From positions 16,741,690-16,805,689 of the forward strand of contig CM060463.1 of the NCBI GenBank assembly GCA_030544235.1: a DNA stretch of 64,000 bases, given 5' to 3'. Positions 44,190-57,210 of this stretch are shown here, in pieces. The notes beneath the pieces were generated by a model that did not search any database, had not been told where the DNA came from, and saw nothing but the letters and a program-made list of their open reading frames with translations. A program made the position numbers and the translations under genes. The first letter of the stretch is position 1. Every line of letters starts with the position of its first letter. Source of the stretch: Lepturacanthus savala. Its lineage: Eukaryota > Chordata > Actinopteri > Scombriformes > Trichiuridae.

Positions 44190-46825
44190 AGAGTAATCTG
44201 GAAGATACTGAGATACACGATGAGTTCTTCGGGGGTGCTTGGCGCGGAGAAATGAAACACAAGTCAGCATGGCAGCAGAGCAGGCAGATCACCATCAATC
44301 GGAGCAGATTAAAAGTTAGCAAAGTCAAACTGCGTTTGCCAGTTGATAAATGCTACAAATCCTCAAGACCCATGCCAAATTCCTCTGCCTTTCCTGCCAA
44401 ATGCTCAACACTTAACCTTGGAAGTTCTTCAGCCCCGGGCTCCCCGACCCACCGTCCATTAAAAAGTGTTATGGTGTCACCAAAAATTCTGTTAGCTAGA
44501 CAAATTATTTTGATATACCGTTGATGTTTAGATGCTGGCATTTGATTCTGAGGATTGAAGGAGGTGGGGGATAGCAGCCACACTAGGCGAACCCAGGATC
44601 ACTTGGGGCAGCCTTGTCGTGTCTCTCTAGGTATTCAGACTAAAAACAGCTTTGCAAATAGTGTGTTGCATTGGGCACTAGCGAATTGACCCTACACAGT
44701 CCTTGAATGCCATTTATAATACTAAAAGAAAACATTTTACAAATCTGCGAAGTTACTGTGCAACAATAATTTGATTCCCCTTGATGACCATTGCAAGGCA
44801 AACTGTGTAAACATGCAGCTGACCTTCTCTAACAAGACTGTGTATTTTTGTTATTGATTAGACAGCGCACTGTTGGATGATGCCACATTTTTCCTTTTAG
44901 CCCTGTGGCGGCAATGATGTCATTGAAATGAATGAGGAGGCTGTGTTTTTGTTTTCCTTGCTGTGTTAATGGCAGTTTGGACACAATCTCATCTATTGCA
45001 CCTGCTTCCCCTCAATAACCTTGTATCTGCATAAATAAGCTGCCCAGTATACTCACTATAGCTGCCATTAAACAGCTTTTCTGGAGTTTCTGATTAGGGC
45101 TGATATCTGCTTGAAAAAGAGATTCTGGCTCAGAACCTCCCCTTCCCAACAAGCAGGCAGTCTGGTGCCAACGTGAGGTTTCCATGTATTTGTCTCACAC
45201 TTCTTAACACCAGAAATTCCTGCAGACATCCTATATTCCCCATAAAAAAGGAAAGTAAATTCTGCAGCTGGTGTCTATTTCTTCAGGTGCATCGTGGCTG
45301 CCATCCAGTGGCACACCCACTGTATCACATTTGTTTTAACCATCTAAACACATAAAAGCTGTGAATAAATTACCACTACTTTTAAAGCAGCAACTACTTG
45401 ATGTTACTCTGGATCGGGAGTGAGAAACATTTTGTCTGCAAACAGTACAGAAGCAATACACAAATGTTTGGAATAAAGCTACGCAATCATTGCATTTCTT
45501 TAATAATTCTCATACATTAATATTTGAATAATGAGACACTATGTAGTCTTTAACAAATACTAGCGACAGCGACACCTGTTGACATAAGTGTCAATTACAA
45601 GGAAGTAGCACATTTAATTCTTTTGATGTCTATTTATACTTTTAACAGTGAGAAATACGATTTGAAAGGGAACAGATTATGAAAAGGACAAAGAACAAAG
45701 AGTGAATGAAACATGTCTTCAGCTGAGGTAAAATTACTTTAGATACTACATTTGAACCCACAGCAGCTGTGTGCTAGCATGTAGCTAGCATGTAGCTGTC
45801 TCTGCATGTGTGATAATTCAAGCTGTAGCAACAATGTTTTACCTATTATCTAATATATCCCACTAATGTTACAATTTTTATCATCTTCATACACAGTGGC
45901 AAGAAAGAAAACGAATAGCGTTCCACTCTGATGGTGGCTAGTTAGCTCTGTTGAAAACGGCATTATATTTGCAAGCTAATGAGCAAACCTGTCGTATTTC
46001 ACCATAGATCTGGATAAATGAAAACTAGATATGTCTGACAAGAAACTCATATTCTAATCTATTGGTAATTGCATCAAAATGAATCCTAATAATGAGAGTA
46101 ACCTCCATGTTCCACCAGATGCACATCTGTTCCGCTAAAGTTATACGGCAAGTCTATTTTTGATGTAGGCAGTGCTGAAATTTTTAAAATTCACTCAGAA
46201 GATCAAAATAAACAGAAAGTCAGACACAGGAAAGGAAAAATGATCCATGATTATTCAAAATAAAACACAATAAGCAGATTCCCAAGCCCTTAAAAATCAC
46301 CCAGTTTTATATGTAACCACTTATTCCTTTCAAGTAAAAGAAAACTGAAGAAGTCAAGTTGGACAAAGTGGGAGAAGTAAAAAAGTAAACCTTTTGTTTG
46401 TTTATAGTTGAATTTATACATTTGCTGTTGTGATTCATGTGTGATCTGCTGTTTATTTTGATTCATATCTCAGCTGGTTATGATAATATGGAGGTTGCCT
46501 ATTTTACCTATGGTAACACACTTTCTGGAGTGTCTCTACTAATTGTATAGTGTTTGAATAGTTAATCTATTGATCTTCATTGAAACAATCTAACTTTCTA
46601 ACAACTGTACTTTTAATAACGCACCCTTCAATCAAATACTGGATATCTAAGCCCTAGCCAGAAATCTGGAACAGATTTTTATGATTTTCTGACATGGAAG
46701 AAAATATTTTCACCTTCCTCCTGCCTCAATTACTGCCATTCCCATGGTCCTGGGACACAACTCATGTTTATTTTATCCTCGTCCTCATTTATTTTTTTCT
46801 CTGCTGTGAATGCTGCCACACAAAC
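44190..46825. other. Gene-free stretch
   Basis: 44,200-44,630 is more GC-balanced and open on both strands (44,165-44,524 plus; 44,353-44,583 minus, containing GRWVGEPGAEELPRL). I cannot assign it to a family. 45,771-45,797 has a small tandem CTAGCATGTAG repeat. The rest is AT-rich. Confidence 0.4.
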
Positions 46826-46829
46826 AAGT

Positions 46830-47290
46830 CTTCACGGAAAGGCACATTGGTAGTAAACTTAAATAATAAAGACCAAAATTCAAATCTCGATATTTTTTTA
46901 GCTGAATGGCGATATGCGATATATCTCGATATATTTCCATAAAGTAGACAGACAGATCTAGTTTGAAGTGTGCCAAATCTCACACAGCACTTTTATTAAC
47001 ACTCGGCAATAAAGCATTAACATGTACCTGAAATGTTGCAGAAAATAACTACCAGAATAAATTAAATAATGAAACTTCTTGAATAGAATTAATAAAATGA
47101 ATATTTCTTTCACATCTTTCTTTCCTTTTCTTATTTTTCTATGCAACATCTGACACTTTTACAATGAATTTATATAAAAATGCAGTCAGCGGTTACACAA
47201 TGGTGTGTAGATGTTAACGTTAGCTTAATGCTATCAATTAGTTTACTCTCATTATGTCCTCTGACTCTCTGACCTGTTGCCTAGGTGATT
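46830..47290. repeat. Degraded hAT-like repeat with CGATATAT blocks
   Basis: Contains TGGCGATATGCGATATATCT and TTTATTAACACTCGGCAATA then AAGCATTAACATGTACCTGA, phrases seen in a widespread fish non-autonomous repeat. Clean ends were not found, so the boundaries are approximate. Confidence 0.45.
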
Positions 47291-47299
47291 AACTTGTTT

Positions 47300-49220
47300 G
47301 ACGACTGCATAACAACCTGTAAAGGTGGAAGGGATGCTGCTATGGAGTATTTGGGTCAACAATTAAAAATAAAAAAGAGAGAAATTTGAAGGAACTAGCA
47401 TCTTGTTTTAAGACAAAAGCCTCAATCCTATATTGCACAAAAATAATATCTATATATATATTAAAAACCCTCTATATATAAAAAACTCTTTATTCAACCA
47501 ACACGTTTCAGCGACAGAGCCTTGATCAGGTTCTTTGGTTTCAAACAAAGAAAACAATATGAAAAAAAATTGTTTAATAAAAGATTGCACAAAGGAAAAA
47601 TGGGAGTAGAGTGAGTATCTTATGATACCAAAGTCCTGCATTGATCTAGTGAGGTTTGAAAGGTTTGTATAAGCTTAAGGGACAATCACATCAACTCATC
47701 AAGAAAAAGATAGCATAGAGGCTTGTGTTTGTTAGCATTGAGGGGAAATGCCTGAAATAGGGAGGCACACCCACCTTAAAAAAGCAGCTTTAATCCGCAC
47801 CATCCAAAAAAATAGCCGGAGGTAACGTTACAGTTTCCGTCCAACTTTACCAACTGAAGCTGAATCAATCTCAGTGTGAAGTTGGCCTGCGGTAGGATGC
47901 CTCTGAATGGGGAACATTGCAGTCCTGTCTGCTCGGGCTGGTTCCCCAGCCTGAACAAAGATGAAACATAATAATCTCAAAGAATAGATGACACAATCTT
48001 TTATAGAAGTAACAAGAACATTTTAAACCCAATTCAATGGCTGCAGGGCCACAATAGTAACGGCATGACAACACAGATACGCTGCCAGTTGGGAACTACA
48101 GACTCATCGCTCACTAGTCAAACACACAATAGGTAGTTTTCTGCCACCAGGGGTCTCAATTAAAATGTGATGGTGTCAAGTAGCACGGGATCATGGGAGT
48201 TGTCTTCATTGCTCTGCAGACAGCTTCAGATTACTTCAGTGGTTCAGATTCCTTCAATGTGCATCAATCAGGAGGTTTTTTACCAGGAGCTGAAATATCC
48301 ACAGAGGTCGCCTCCACTCCAAAGAAATGGTGATTGAAACTGATTTCTAAAAAAGGAATACAGCATTTGCAACATTAACAATCTGTGTTTCTCTCAGACA
48401 TTTGCTTAGCAGACATGCAAAGACTAAGATCCTTGATTATTTTAAAAACTGGATAAAAACTCACTTTAGTTTCTTATATATAATTATCCTACACTATACA
48501 TTATCACCACTTCATGTACATCTGGCATTAAAAGGCAATTATCCATATATTAATGACTGATGTGTGAACTTTCAGTCACAGTCAAAAAGTTGAATTTCGC
48601 TTTCCATACGTGCTTTGAATGTAACCTAAAGGAATAATTTGTGTATCTAACACTGCATGTGTTTTAGTAAATATTTTCCTCTCAATTATAAGCATGTGGA
48701 TGTGACAGCCGCTTCTTTACATTTTAATAGTGTTTCTGATAATTAAGCTATAAACCAGTGTGGTATTTGCATCACTGTGCAACTCTGAGTTTTTATTCAC
48801 ACTCTACAGAAACACTGTTAGCACCTGAATTTAATGGTGAATGGATTGCACCAGGATGTCTTATTGAAATGAATCTTTTCCAAGATACAAAGTAGATATC
48901 AACCACCCCAAACCAAACTAGATGATGACTCTAATCACCTCAACACCATCAAACAATGATATTGTAATCTGTGTGGCAGCATTAGTAAACATGAGGTCAA
49001 ATGGATCATAGCACTGAACTGCAGATGCAAACTTAACCTGGTTGAACCATAGTCTGCTATGAATTTAGAATCAGTAAAGTAGCATGGCCATGCCAGAGCT
49101 AATCTTCTCCAAGTTAATTTAATTTCTTTAATTTGTCATTTTGACATCATTCCATGAGAGAATTATTTGATTTAATTATGACTAAAAAAAACAATAGCAC
49201 TAAAATGTGTCTTTATATAC
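47300..49220. other. Gene-free stretch
   Basis: 47,495-47,530 holds a second hammerhead-like motif (listed). Otherwise AT-rich unique DNA. No exon recognised. Confidence 0.45.
47488..47535 (-). ncRNA. Decayed hammerhead-like retroelement motif
   Basis: Minus strand: CCTGATCAAGGCTCTGTCGC then TGAAACGTGTTGG. The core order CTGATCA ... GAAAC GTG resembles a retroelement hammerhead (CTGATGA expected; the G has become C), with a weak GGC/GCT stem II. It is followed by GAATAAAGAG. No coding part was recognised next to it. Confidence 0.35.
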
Positions 49221-49224
49221 ACTA

Positions 49225-49682
49225 CTCACAATAAGTTAGGGATATTGTGAGAGACTTGTATATTTAATCTACTTTATTGGTAATAAATACTAAACTATTT
49301 ACTATTGTTTCTTCTCATTCATGTTCTATACACACTTATTCCTCATTATGTTCATGGGGGTCTGCTGGAGCCAATCCCAGCACATTACAGGCGAGAGGCA
49401 GGGATACACCACAGATGGCCGCCAGCCTATCACACACACCAATGTCCAATTTAGAGTCTCCAATAAACCTCAGTAAATCCACACAGAAAGGTCCCAGACC
49501 AAGGAAGTCTTGAACCTGTGACCTTCTTGCTGTGAGGCGACAGCACTAACCCCTGCATCACCCTCTCTCTTCTCATTCATTATTAGTTATATCAAAGGTA
49601 ACTTTTGCTCATTTTGTTAAAATTCTGACTAAATAGGAAAAGAACTCATGTGAAAAACACTATTCCTAACTTTTGTTGTGAG
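49225..49682. mobile_element. Tc1/mariner-type MITE (458 bp) with nested SINE-like repeat
   Basis: The left end CTCACAATAAGTTAGGGATA is inverted at the right as TATTCCTAACTTTTGTTGTGAG, with two substitutions and a small indel. TA lies outside both ends (49,223-49,224 and 49,683-49,684). The interior includes a SINE-like repeat. No transposase. Confidence 0.8.
49320..49566 (-). repeat. SINE-like interspersed repeat, reverse copy
   Basis: Minus-strand phrases CTGTCGCCTCACAGCAAGAA, then GGTCACAGG, and TGGGATTGGCTCCAGCAGAC match the family at 23,885-24,200. It is inserted inside the MITE. Confidence 0.75.
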
Positions 49683-50539
49683 TATAAAGATAATTTTCAT
49701 GTAAGCAATTAAAACTAAATAAAGAAATTCTTGTCTAAAATTAACACTGGAATGGAGGCTGTAATCAGACCTTTAACTCAGTATATATTGCAGTGCTGCA
49801 GCTGCCCACTGTTCCTAGCGTGTAGGATGGGTCAAACACAGAGAATGAATTTCCCTGATGGGATCTATAAATTACTACTTCTTATTATTATTATTATTTA
49901 CTGACGTTCAGTTTAAAAACTGAGCTGAAAGAAAGTTCTTACTTACTTCTTACTCCCTGTAGTGTGTGCACTCAATAACTGAAAAAATAGTACTTGGTGA
50001 TATATTTAGAGACAGTCAGATATTATTTCCAGAATCCTGCCATCTCTCACATTCTGCCATCTATTTCCACAAGATAAGGATGGGGGCATTTTGTGTATTT
50101 GCGACTGGAAACCACAAACGATCACTGGTGTCAATGTTAGAATATATATTTCTGGTTCCATTTATTGAGGACAACATAACAATAGAAGGCTCAGTACTCT
50201 TACTTTTCTGTTTTAATACACTGGGAATGATTAAAAAAATGGCAGACACTTCTAGGAAATACAGTGAGATATAGACCATATGACATAGAAAATATGTGCT
50301 TACATCATAGGCTCCACTGTAATTTTCAGATAATTTGCATCCGCTATTTGCTTCGTATTAACAACCTATTCATTAAAGATATTGCACTGATGATATGACT
50401 GCGGACACACGCCCATAAACTTTAGCACCTTGACTACAATTTGCCCTTGTTCTGTGTCTGAGTAATTGAACAGAGCAGTTTCCAGTGTTTCAGGCTTTTC
50501 TCCACATTAGTCCATTATAAAAACTGCAGAAAGGTAATT

Positions 50540-50583
50540 ACCTGTGCAAATGGGACATAATTTTTTATCCCATTTGCACAGGT
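50540..50583. repeat. Perfect 16-bp hairpin
   Basis: ACCTGTGCAAATGGGA and TCCCATTTGCACAGGT are exact complements around a 12-nt AT-rich loop (50,556-50,567). The arms contain a TGCAAAT octamer-like core. No TA or 8-bp duplications. Confidence 0.9.
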
Positions 50584-51741
50584 TTTGCAGCCACAAAAGC
50601 TGGAAATTCCTTTTGTGAATTTGCTGTTAGGGATGTACGATTGTTATGAGTGTCCCAACCTCTGTAAAATCACCTTAACTCCCAAATGTGAGCCTTTTGG
50701 GCCAAAATCCAAAGATCCAAATATTTCATTAATTTCAATTGTATTTATTTTATTCACATTCAAATTAGCAGTGGTTATCTTTGAATGCATTTATCTGACC
50801 TGTAGGAATGTCAGCACAGATACCAAGTGTAAAAACTCTAAGATTTACCAAGTGGTGGTGATTCGCTTCATCAGTTTTGTTTAAAGAACTCATTAGACAA
50901 GACTTGACTGTAGCAAGTTCCATACTATAGCTTTAATTTTAGATTTAGTTAACATTTATAACAAATATATAATGTGAAGAAGCAGGAATTCTACCTACAT
51001 GCATTCTACCTACAGACTGCACAGTACATTGTACAGCAATGTACTGTACAGTCCATCTCTTCTTCCTCATATAATTAGTTATGAAGACAGTAAACACTGA
51101 CCTCTGCTGGACATGAATATATGTACAATACTGTTTTTTACTTTACTGTGCTTCACGTAAAGGAGTATCTCGATCTACATAAAATGTGGTTTAAAAGATT
51201 CTACAAGTCAGAAGTTCCTGTTGGTCAGTTTCAAAGACAAGGAACTTTTCTTATTTCATGCAGATTTTTTTATGTAGATTTGATGATGTATTTGGGTTAA
51301 TAATGGCAATAAAACATTTACTGCACCTCTCAAGGAATGATGACAGTAACAAGATCTTTGTACATGTAATTTGTAATTTTATAGTTGCTATAAATCCTGT
51401 CCCAAGAAGAATTATATATCAGTGACATTAACTTTAACAAGAGGTGAAGCTGTCAGTATATTAGCACCAATTTGCTTTCAAGAATATTCATGGTGCTGCT
51501 GATGCTGCTGCTGTGAAGAGCTAATATTGTGGATGCTTGATTGATTTGTATTGATTTTGTTTATAGGCTACAGCAGGTGAGTTAACTAACAGTAATTAAT
51601 ACATGGTCAATTTGCAATTACTTTGCAATTACTTTGTAACTTTATATGTAATCATTTTGCAGTAAAATGTTCACATTGGACTGCTATAGTTGATTCATGT
51701 GCTCCAACATGAAGCCGACGTCAATAGGTGTGTGATGACAA

Positions 51742-51746
51742 GCGTG

Positions 51747-51782
<36 letters not shown>
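51742..51782. repeat. (CG)/(CA) alternating tract
   Basis: GCGTGCGCGCGCACACAC continuing as CA to 51,782; a strictly alternating purine/pyrimidine run with high Z-DNA potential. Confidence 0.92.
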
Positions 51783-51787
<5 letters not shown>

Positions 51788-54551
51788 ACTGTCTAAAACA
51801 ATCTAAAATAAAATGTCTAAAACAAGTTGTATAGATAGACATTCTATCATATGGTTAGAGCAGCTTTGACCCACAATGACACAGGAAGAGACAGAGGTGG
51901 AAAGCTCAGCGAAAGGCAGGAAGCAACGTACCCAGATGGATTGAGTTTGACTAGTGCAAAGAAAAATATCAGATGGCAAAATCATGACAGCTGTAACAGG
52001 CCACGAGACTGCCACAACATGACAAAAAAAAAAAAAAAAAATGAAAATTTGATTGAAAGAAACTAAGAGCATGGTAAACTAAATGATGGCACTCTTGTAT
52101 TTCACCAAAACCTTTTATTGAAAGCAAGCAGAATAAAGTTAATTCATAGGAATCATTGCTCAATCTGTTATATTTCAGTTTTTAAGTTATTTTTATTTAC
52201 AACTGAATATGTCAGAAAGCAATTTACATGTATAAAATAGAAATAGGAATGCGATATATGCAGACAAAAGACTGGGTATCTCCTCTATGCTTGTCTTTTA
52301 GTTGAGAGAATCTACTATTGAATGGGGAAATGTAAAATGTATAGTAAAATATAATATATATGACTAAAACTAATATTCTGTGCACCATAGATTCATATTA
52401 TCATATCGAGGATTATAACATTTGTAACCTCAGTGTAACATCAGCTTCTGTAGGCTATAATATTCCTTCCTCTAATATCTTGGTGATCTGTCACATCATT
52501 TGACTGCCTCTCGTTAGTAATGAGACAATTTCCTTTAGTCTTTTAGCACCTACCTTCATGTCAAAGCATCCCTTCTTTATTTCTGTCACAGAGCAGCGTT
52601 GTTGTGGTGACACATCGCTGGCAGCTGGAGTCGTATCTTTTAATTGTTTCAGGTACAATAATACAACTGACACTGTGAAATCTACCATGCTTCTCTCTGC
52701 TGATTTCTGACAGCAGAAATTCTGTGGTGTAAAATTCTTGCTTTTACTTTTTTGGGAACATTTTTGTGAAATGAAACTTGCCAACAAATGGCACAGAAGA
52801 TACATACATAAGAATACCAAATGTTATTGCATGAGGCCCTTTCTTTTGAAAACTGACAAAAGAAGAGTCTCGGCACAATACAAATTCGAGAAGCTTGAGA
52901 ATCTTATTGGTGCAACAGGTGCCTGGGGAAAAAAAATAGAAAACGTTAAAACGTATTAGGAAATGAAATTCGGCTAGCTGCTAATCAGAAGGTGTGTTGA
53001 AGTAAAGCTTTAATTTGTAAAACTGACTTTTTTGTCTCCATTTCTTCTTCATTACACCTTTTGTGCTCTAATTGCCATTTGCCATAATACTCCCCAAAGC
53101 AGGCATCACACCTACGGATTGCAATTATAACGGTATATTGCTGTCAACTTGCATATTGATAAATGTAGCAGAGATGGGATCTGATGGTTCAATATACTGT
53201 AGGTGCAGAAAGTGAGGATACAGGTCAGATGAGCTGAAGCTGATTAAAAGTCGCCCTGGCTGCTCATTAAAGTCTCCTTGTAGAACTTGAATTTATTCTC
53301 ACAGAGGACAAAAAAATCTTCCAAACCAAACTATCTTGTCCTTTATATGCATTCTCAAAATGAAATGATTTTAAATATTTTTATCAAAACTAATTCAATA
53401 AAATAATAGAATTTAAAATCAAATTGAATTAAGATGCTTTAATTAAGTATGATGTCGTTAAAAGAATACACCAGGCGTCCTTTTTTAGCAGCCTGGATCA
53501 AGGTCTTCTGTTGTGATGACAAACACAGACAAGGCAATTAAAAATGTCATAAAATCTCATAATATCTCCCATACTGTACTGTTCATGTCATTTTAATGAG
53601 TCCCCATGTTCCTGAGGACAACTGTGGTGAAAGATGTGGCACATTTGGGGGGTGTGGAGTTTAACTTTCCTCTTTTACTAATTTCAAAATGGAAGGCATC
53701 AAAAGCAGCACATTTTATGCAAAAATGAGAGATTAGCATGATTTTCATAATTCAAAACTTAGTTTTTAACATTAGAATTTAAAAGAATCTAAACCTTTTT
53801 TTTTCCTGTAGCTCAGGAGGATATATCTGCAGGCTGTACAACCAAAACAACGAGCTAAAACAGGCAAAAAAAATAATATTGTTTCGTCATTGTTTATAAA
53901 GAAATGTTGATTAGAGCAGTTTTGATACATGATCAATTCATGATCAGCATAGCACCATTGCTGTACTACAGATTAGAACATTAACTGATACAACTATAAA
54001 GTATATTAAGTAAATTTCTGTAATCAGCTTGTTTCCATAGTAACGGTCTGACCAGGTCAGAATCCAGTCCTCTGATACATCAGGTAAAAAGAGCATGAAC
54101 ATTACACAAATAAAACTATCACATCCAGGTAACGGCTTTTTCTGGAGCTCTGATTACATGTCACTATTTTCATTTGCAAATAGAGTTTACAGTTTATATG
54201 AAACTTCGGTTCAGATGGTAACTTTCATCGATGGTAACTCTCGCTCCGATGTTCAGTCGGTCGGTTTTGAAAGGTCGGGCTGTAAAAGTCATTTCTGGAG
54301 TCCTGGTATTCAGCTCTGTACAATACAGTTTGATATTCTTGGAATTTAATGAGTAGCTGTACATTTATACAGAATTCATGACAACTTGCTGCTCAACTCA
54401 CAGCATTCCTCGATCTCTCTGTAAATATCCTTCACCTCCAGGGAAATCCGCCCTGTCCCAGTGAGTCTTTCAATCAGTGCTGCTTCAGACCGATTACAAC
54501 TACAGCAGGAGCTTGTCCTTGGATGGCTCAAGTCCAAAGTAGCCCGCCAGA

Positions 54552-54635
54552 CGTCCAGGAGAACTCTCCTTCCCTCAGCAGCGGATGGTGGTAATTAGTG
54601 TCAGCTCGCCTAATTAATGTCAAATCTCCTGGACG
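54552..54635. repeat. Spaced 11-bp inverted repeat around TAATTA sites
   Basis: CGTCCAGGAGA (54,552-54,562) and TCTCCTGGACG (54,625-54,635) are exact complements. The interval contains GGTAATTAGTG and CCTAATTAATG, core homeodomain-type sites. The surrounding 54,440-54,700 segment is CpG-containing and non-repetitive. Confidence 0.7.
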
Positions 54636-55079
54636 AGAGTAACAGCCTGGGAGGAAAGCACGCAGCCTGGCAGATGTGCACAGCACACAAACACTAGGAG
54701 CCTTTTGAAGGAAGTTGTGGTTAATAAATACGGTGCAGTGACAAAAAAAAGAGTTAACAATGTTGCATTTGGATCATGGCCAGTTTATGTTTGCAGGAAG
54801 TAAGGAAATGCCTTTTGAGTTTAAAGTGCTGATAACAGATCATCAAACATATATGTATCACATAAGGAGTAATACGTTTGTCTGTTTTTTAATTTACATA
54901 TGTTGAATAAACTAAATATTATCCTTGAATGTGTTTTGGGGGACAGAAGGGAGAATTTATGTCTGAGTTTTAGAAGAAAACATCTCACAACAGGTTGTGG
55001 TATATTGTTATTATGTCACAGTTAATGGGCATTGTCCACAGAGGCTGAAAACCATATATCACAGTTTTTGCTTCAGGCG

Positions 55080-55235
55080 TGTTATGGTGTTTGGTAGAGA
55101 CCCAATATACAGAGAAGGCAGGAGACTCAAAAAGGTTCTGGAGAACACTATTATAAAAAAAAACAAAATCAAAAGGCAAAAACTGGTGGTCAAACCTAGA
55201 AAAAAAGGAGCTGGAAATCCAGGAAGAAAAAATAC
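55080..55235 (+). repeat. Fragment resembling a teleost LTR-type repeat
   Basis: The order of GAGACCCAATATACAGAGAA, GGCAGGAGACTCAAAAAGGT and GCTGGAAATCCAGGAAG resembles a common fish repeat from LTR retrotransposons. This is recalled wording only; no ends were found. Confidence 0.3.
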
Positions 55236-56191
55236 AAATAGACTATATTATACGTATATTAGTGCAGAATATATATAGCTGTGGAGACATGGTAAAATAT
55301 ATCTGAAGTAGGTGGATGTATTAAATCTGTCCAAGAAAAACATGTTTTTCAGTGGATATCTTAGTTACACCAAGGTTGAAAGATTGAATTTGTAAAACCT
55401 TTGAAAATACAATAAAAGGAGAGTCCACAAGGTGCTATTCACTCTAGAAATACATGAAAAACACTTAACAGATTGCACCAGATGGGTTTTTCTATTATTT
55501 TATGTTTTACAAAAAATATCACTTACACACGATCTGAAAAATAAGTGTAGCCTAAGAAACTATCGAATAAATCGTTAATAAGAAGTGTGTTGTTTTGATA
55601 AAAACACAAACACTTGAAACATGAAACATGTAAATCGAAGCTGGTAACAGCACACAGAAACCAGGTTCAGCATAGTCGGCTGGACTGCAGTTGATAAATG
55701 AATCTCAAGATAATAATAATTAGAGTTGTTATCTTGCCAGGAAATTTCTATAAGCAACGATAATTATCTGTACTCTATGTGCTGCCTGACAGCAGGAAAG
55801 GGGAAAAAGAAAAAAGAGTTCTATAATAAACCGGATTTACTTGCATCTGTAATCACGTTATGTTTTACACTGAGAGAAAACGTGTGTGTGTGTTGCATGA
55901 CTGGCCTAATCTCACCTCGCCGTCTCTCTGGTCGCCTGCTGCACCAACCTGCTCATCTCGCCGCCTGTCTCCCTCTCAGACTTTCAGGCTGGCTTCCCCC
56001 CAAGACGCCTGTCTGGGTTTTTACAGCTGAAAGAGCTGAATGAGAGAATATAGCGGATCACTGCTGTCACGTTCAAAACTAAAAATATTCATTTCTTTTA
56101 TTTTATTTCTCTATCCCTGTACAGTTTTTCATTTTTTTTTTTTTTTTTTGATAGTAAATTGAGTAAAGGAACTAGAATTCAATATACTATG

Positions 56192-56199
56192 GATTAGGG
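56192..56199 (+). repeat. Left target-site duplication of the second hAT element
   Basis: GATTAGGG; the right copy at 57,211-57,218 is GATTAAGG (7 of 8 match). Confidence 0.72.
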
Positions 56200-57210
56200 C
56201 AGGAATATCAAACATGCAGAATGGGGGCCAGAACTGGCCCGCTCATAAAGGTTCCCATCCAGCACACTGGATGACTGTACAAATGTGACAGTTTCTCTTT
56301 GTTCACAGAAATGTGTGAAGTCTGTCATTTTGGTCACAGTAGGATCGTGCTGGATTTCACCAAATTCAACGTTGCAACTCGGCGGGTGGTCTGTTCTAAA
56401 ATCCAAGTACACATGCCGTTTGTTTAATTCAGATAATGGTCATTGACCTGGCTGACTCCACTACATTAGGTGGTGCTGTAGCTCTTTCAACAAGTGCTGT
56501 TGGAACTCCTACTCATTAGAACAATAAACTGCAAGAACTCTATCTCCTTGTTCATCCAAAAGTGAGTTGTTGAGTTCTTTGAAACCATGGTATCATTTGA
56601 CTTTTCTGGTAACAATATTACTATTCATGCATACATCTGCGCCTCCTTTCAATCCTCCTTTCAAATTCTCGAGCATGCGCAGGCATGAAATACGATACCA
56701 TACATAAGAAGGCACAACGCAGATCAACAACATATTTAGGTTGGTTCCTATCATTCTTACCATATAAGTAAAACCAGTCCATATACAAATATTAGCCTGT
56801 GCACATTTGATACATTTTCAACGCCTTTATTATCTACGTCCACAGTGACTGAGCATCTTTCAGGATTCAATGAATTGAAGTAATTACAGTTTTGATATAT
56901 AAATGTTTTTTTAAGGCAGGAGATAACTTCACCTGCTTCTCAAAAAACATTTCTGTGGGTAAATATTTTGAATTGAATTGCATGAATTCAGAACTGAGAC
57001 ATCATATTGTTGAAATGTCACCATTTTTTCAGATGTCATCTCTCGTGAAGGTTAGATAATTGTGTAAATATTTACAACTTATTTCTTAACATAAAAAGGC
57101 GGAGAAATTTGTAATTGTTATTTATACATTTATTTATACTTATCCAGCCCAAATGTGATCAAGTTTCGCTGGATGTGTGCCCAAGAACTAAATTGAGTTT
57201 GACTCCTCTG
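56200..57210. mobile_element. Non-autonomous hAT element, ~1,011 bp
   Basis: The left end CAGGAATATCAAACATGCAG and the right end GAGTTTGACTCCTCTG are degenerate inverted repeats of a CAGGGGTGTCAAAC-type hAT terminus. The sequence next to the left end (GGGGCCAGAACTGGCCCGC) is characteristic of this family. Near-identical 8-bp duplications flank it. The interior is AT-rich without a transposase frame. Confidence 0.8.

Larger units (their letters stand above)
49690..56190. other. Gene-free stretch with one strong hairpin and microsatellites
   Basis: Mostly AT-rich. Listed separately: hairpin at 50,540, CA/CG run at 51,742, LTR-like phrase at 55,080, inverted repeat at 54,552. A run of A at about 52,024-52,041 and of T at about 56,131-56,150. 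No protein domain in any frame. Confidence 0.45.

Noticed and set aside
55080..55278. Basic Lys/Arg-rich plus-strand frame as a nuclear protein
   Set aside because: The wording of the DNA resembles a common LTR-type repeat, and the basic residues come from A-runs.
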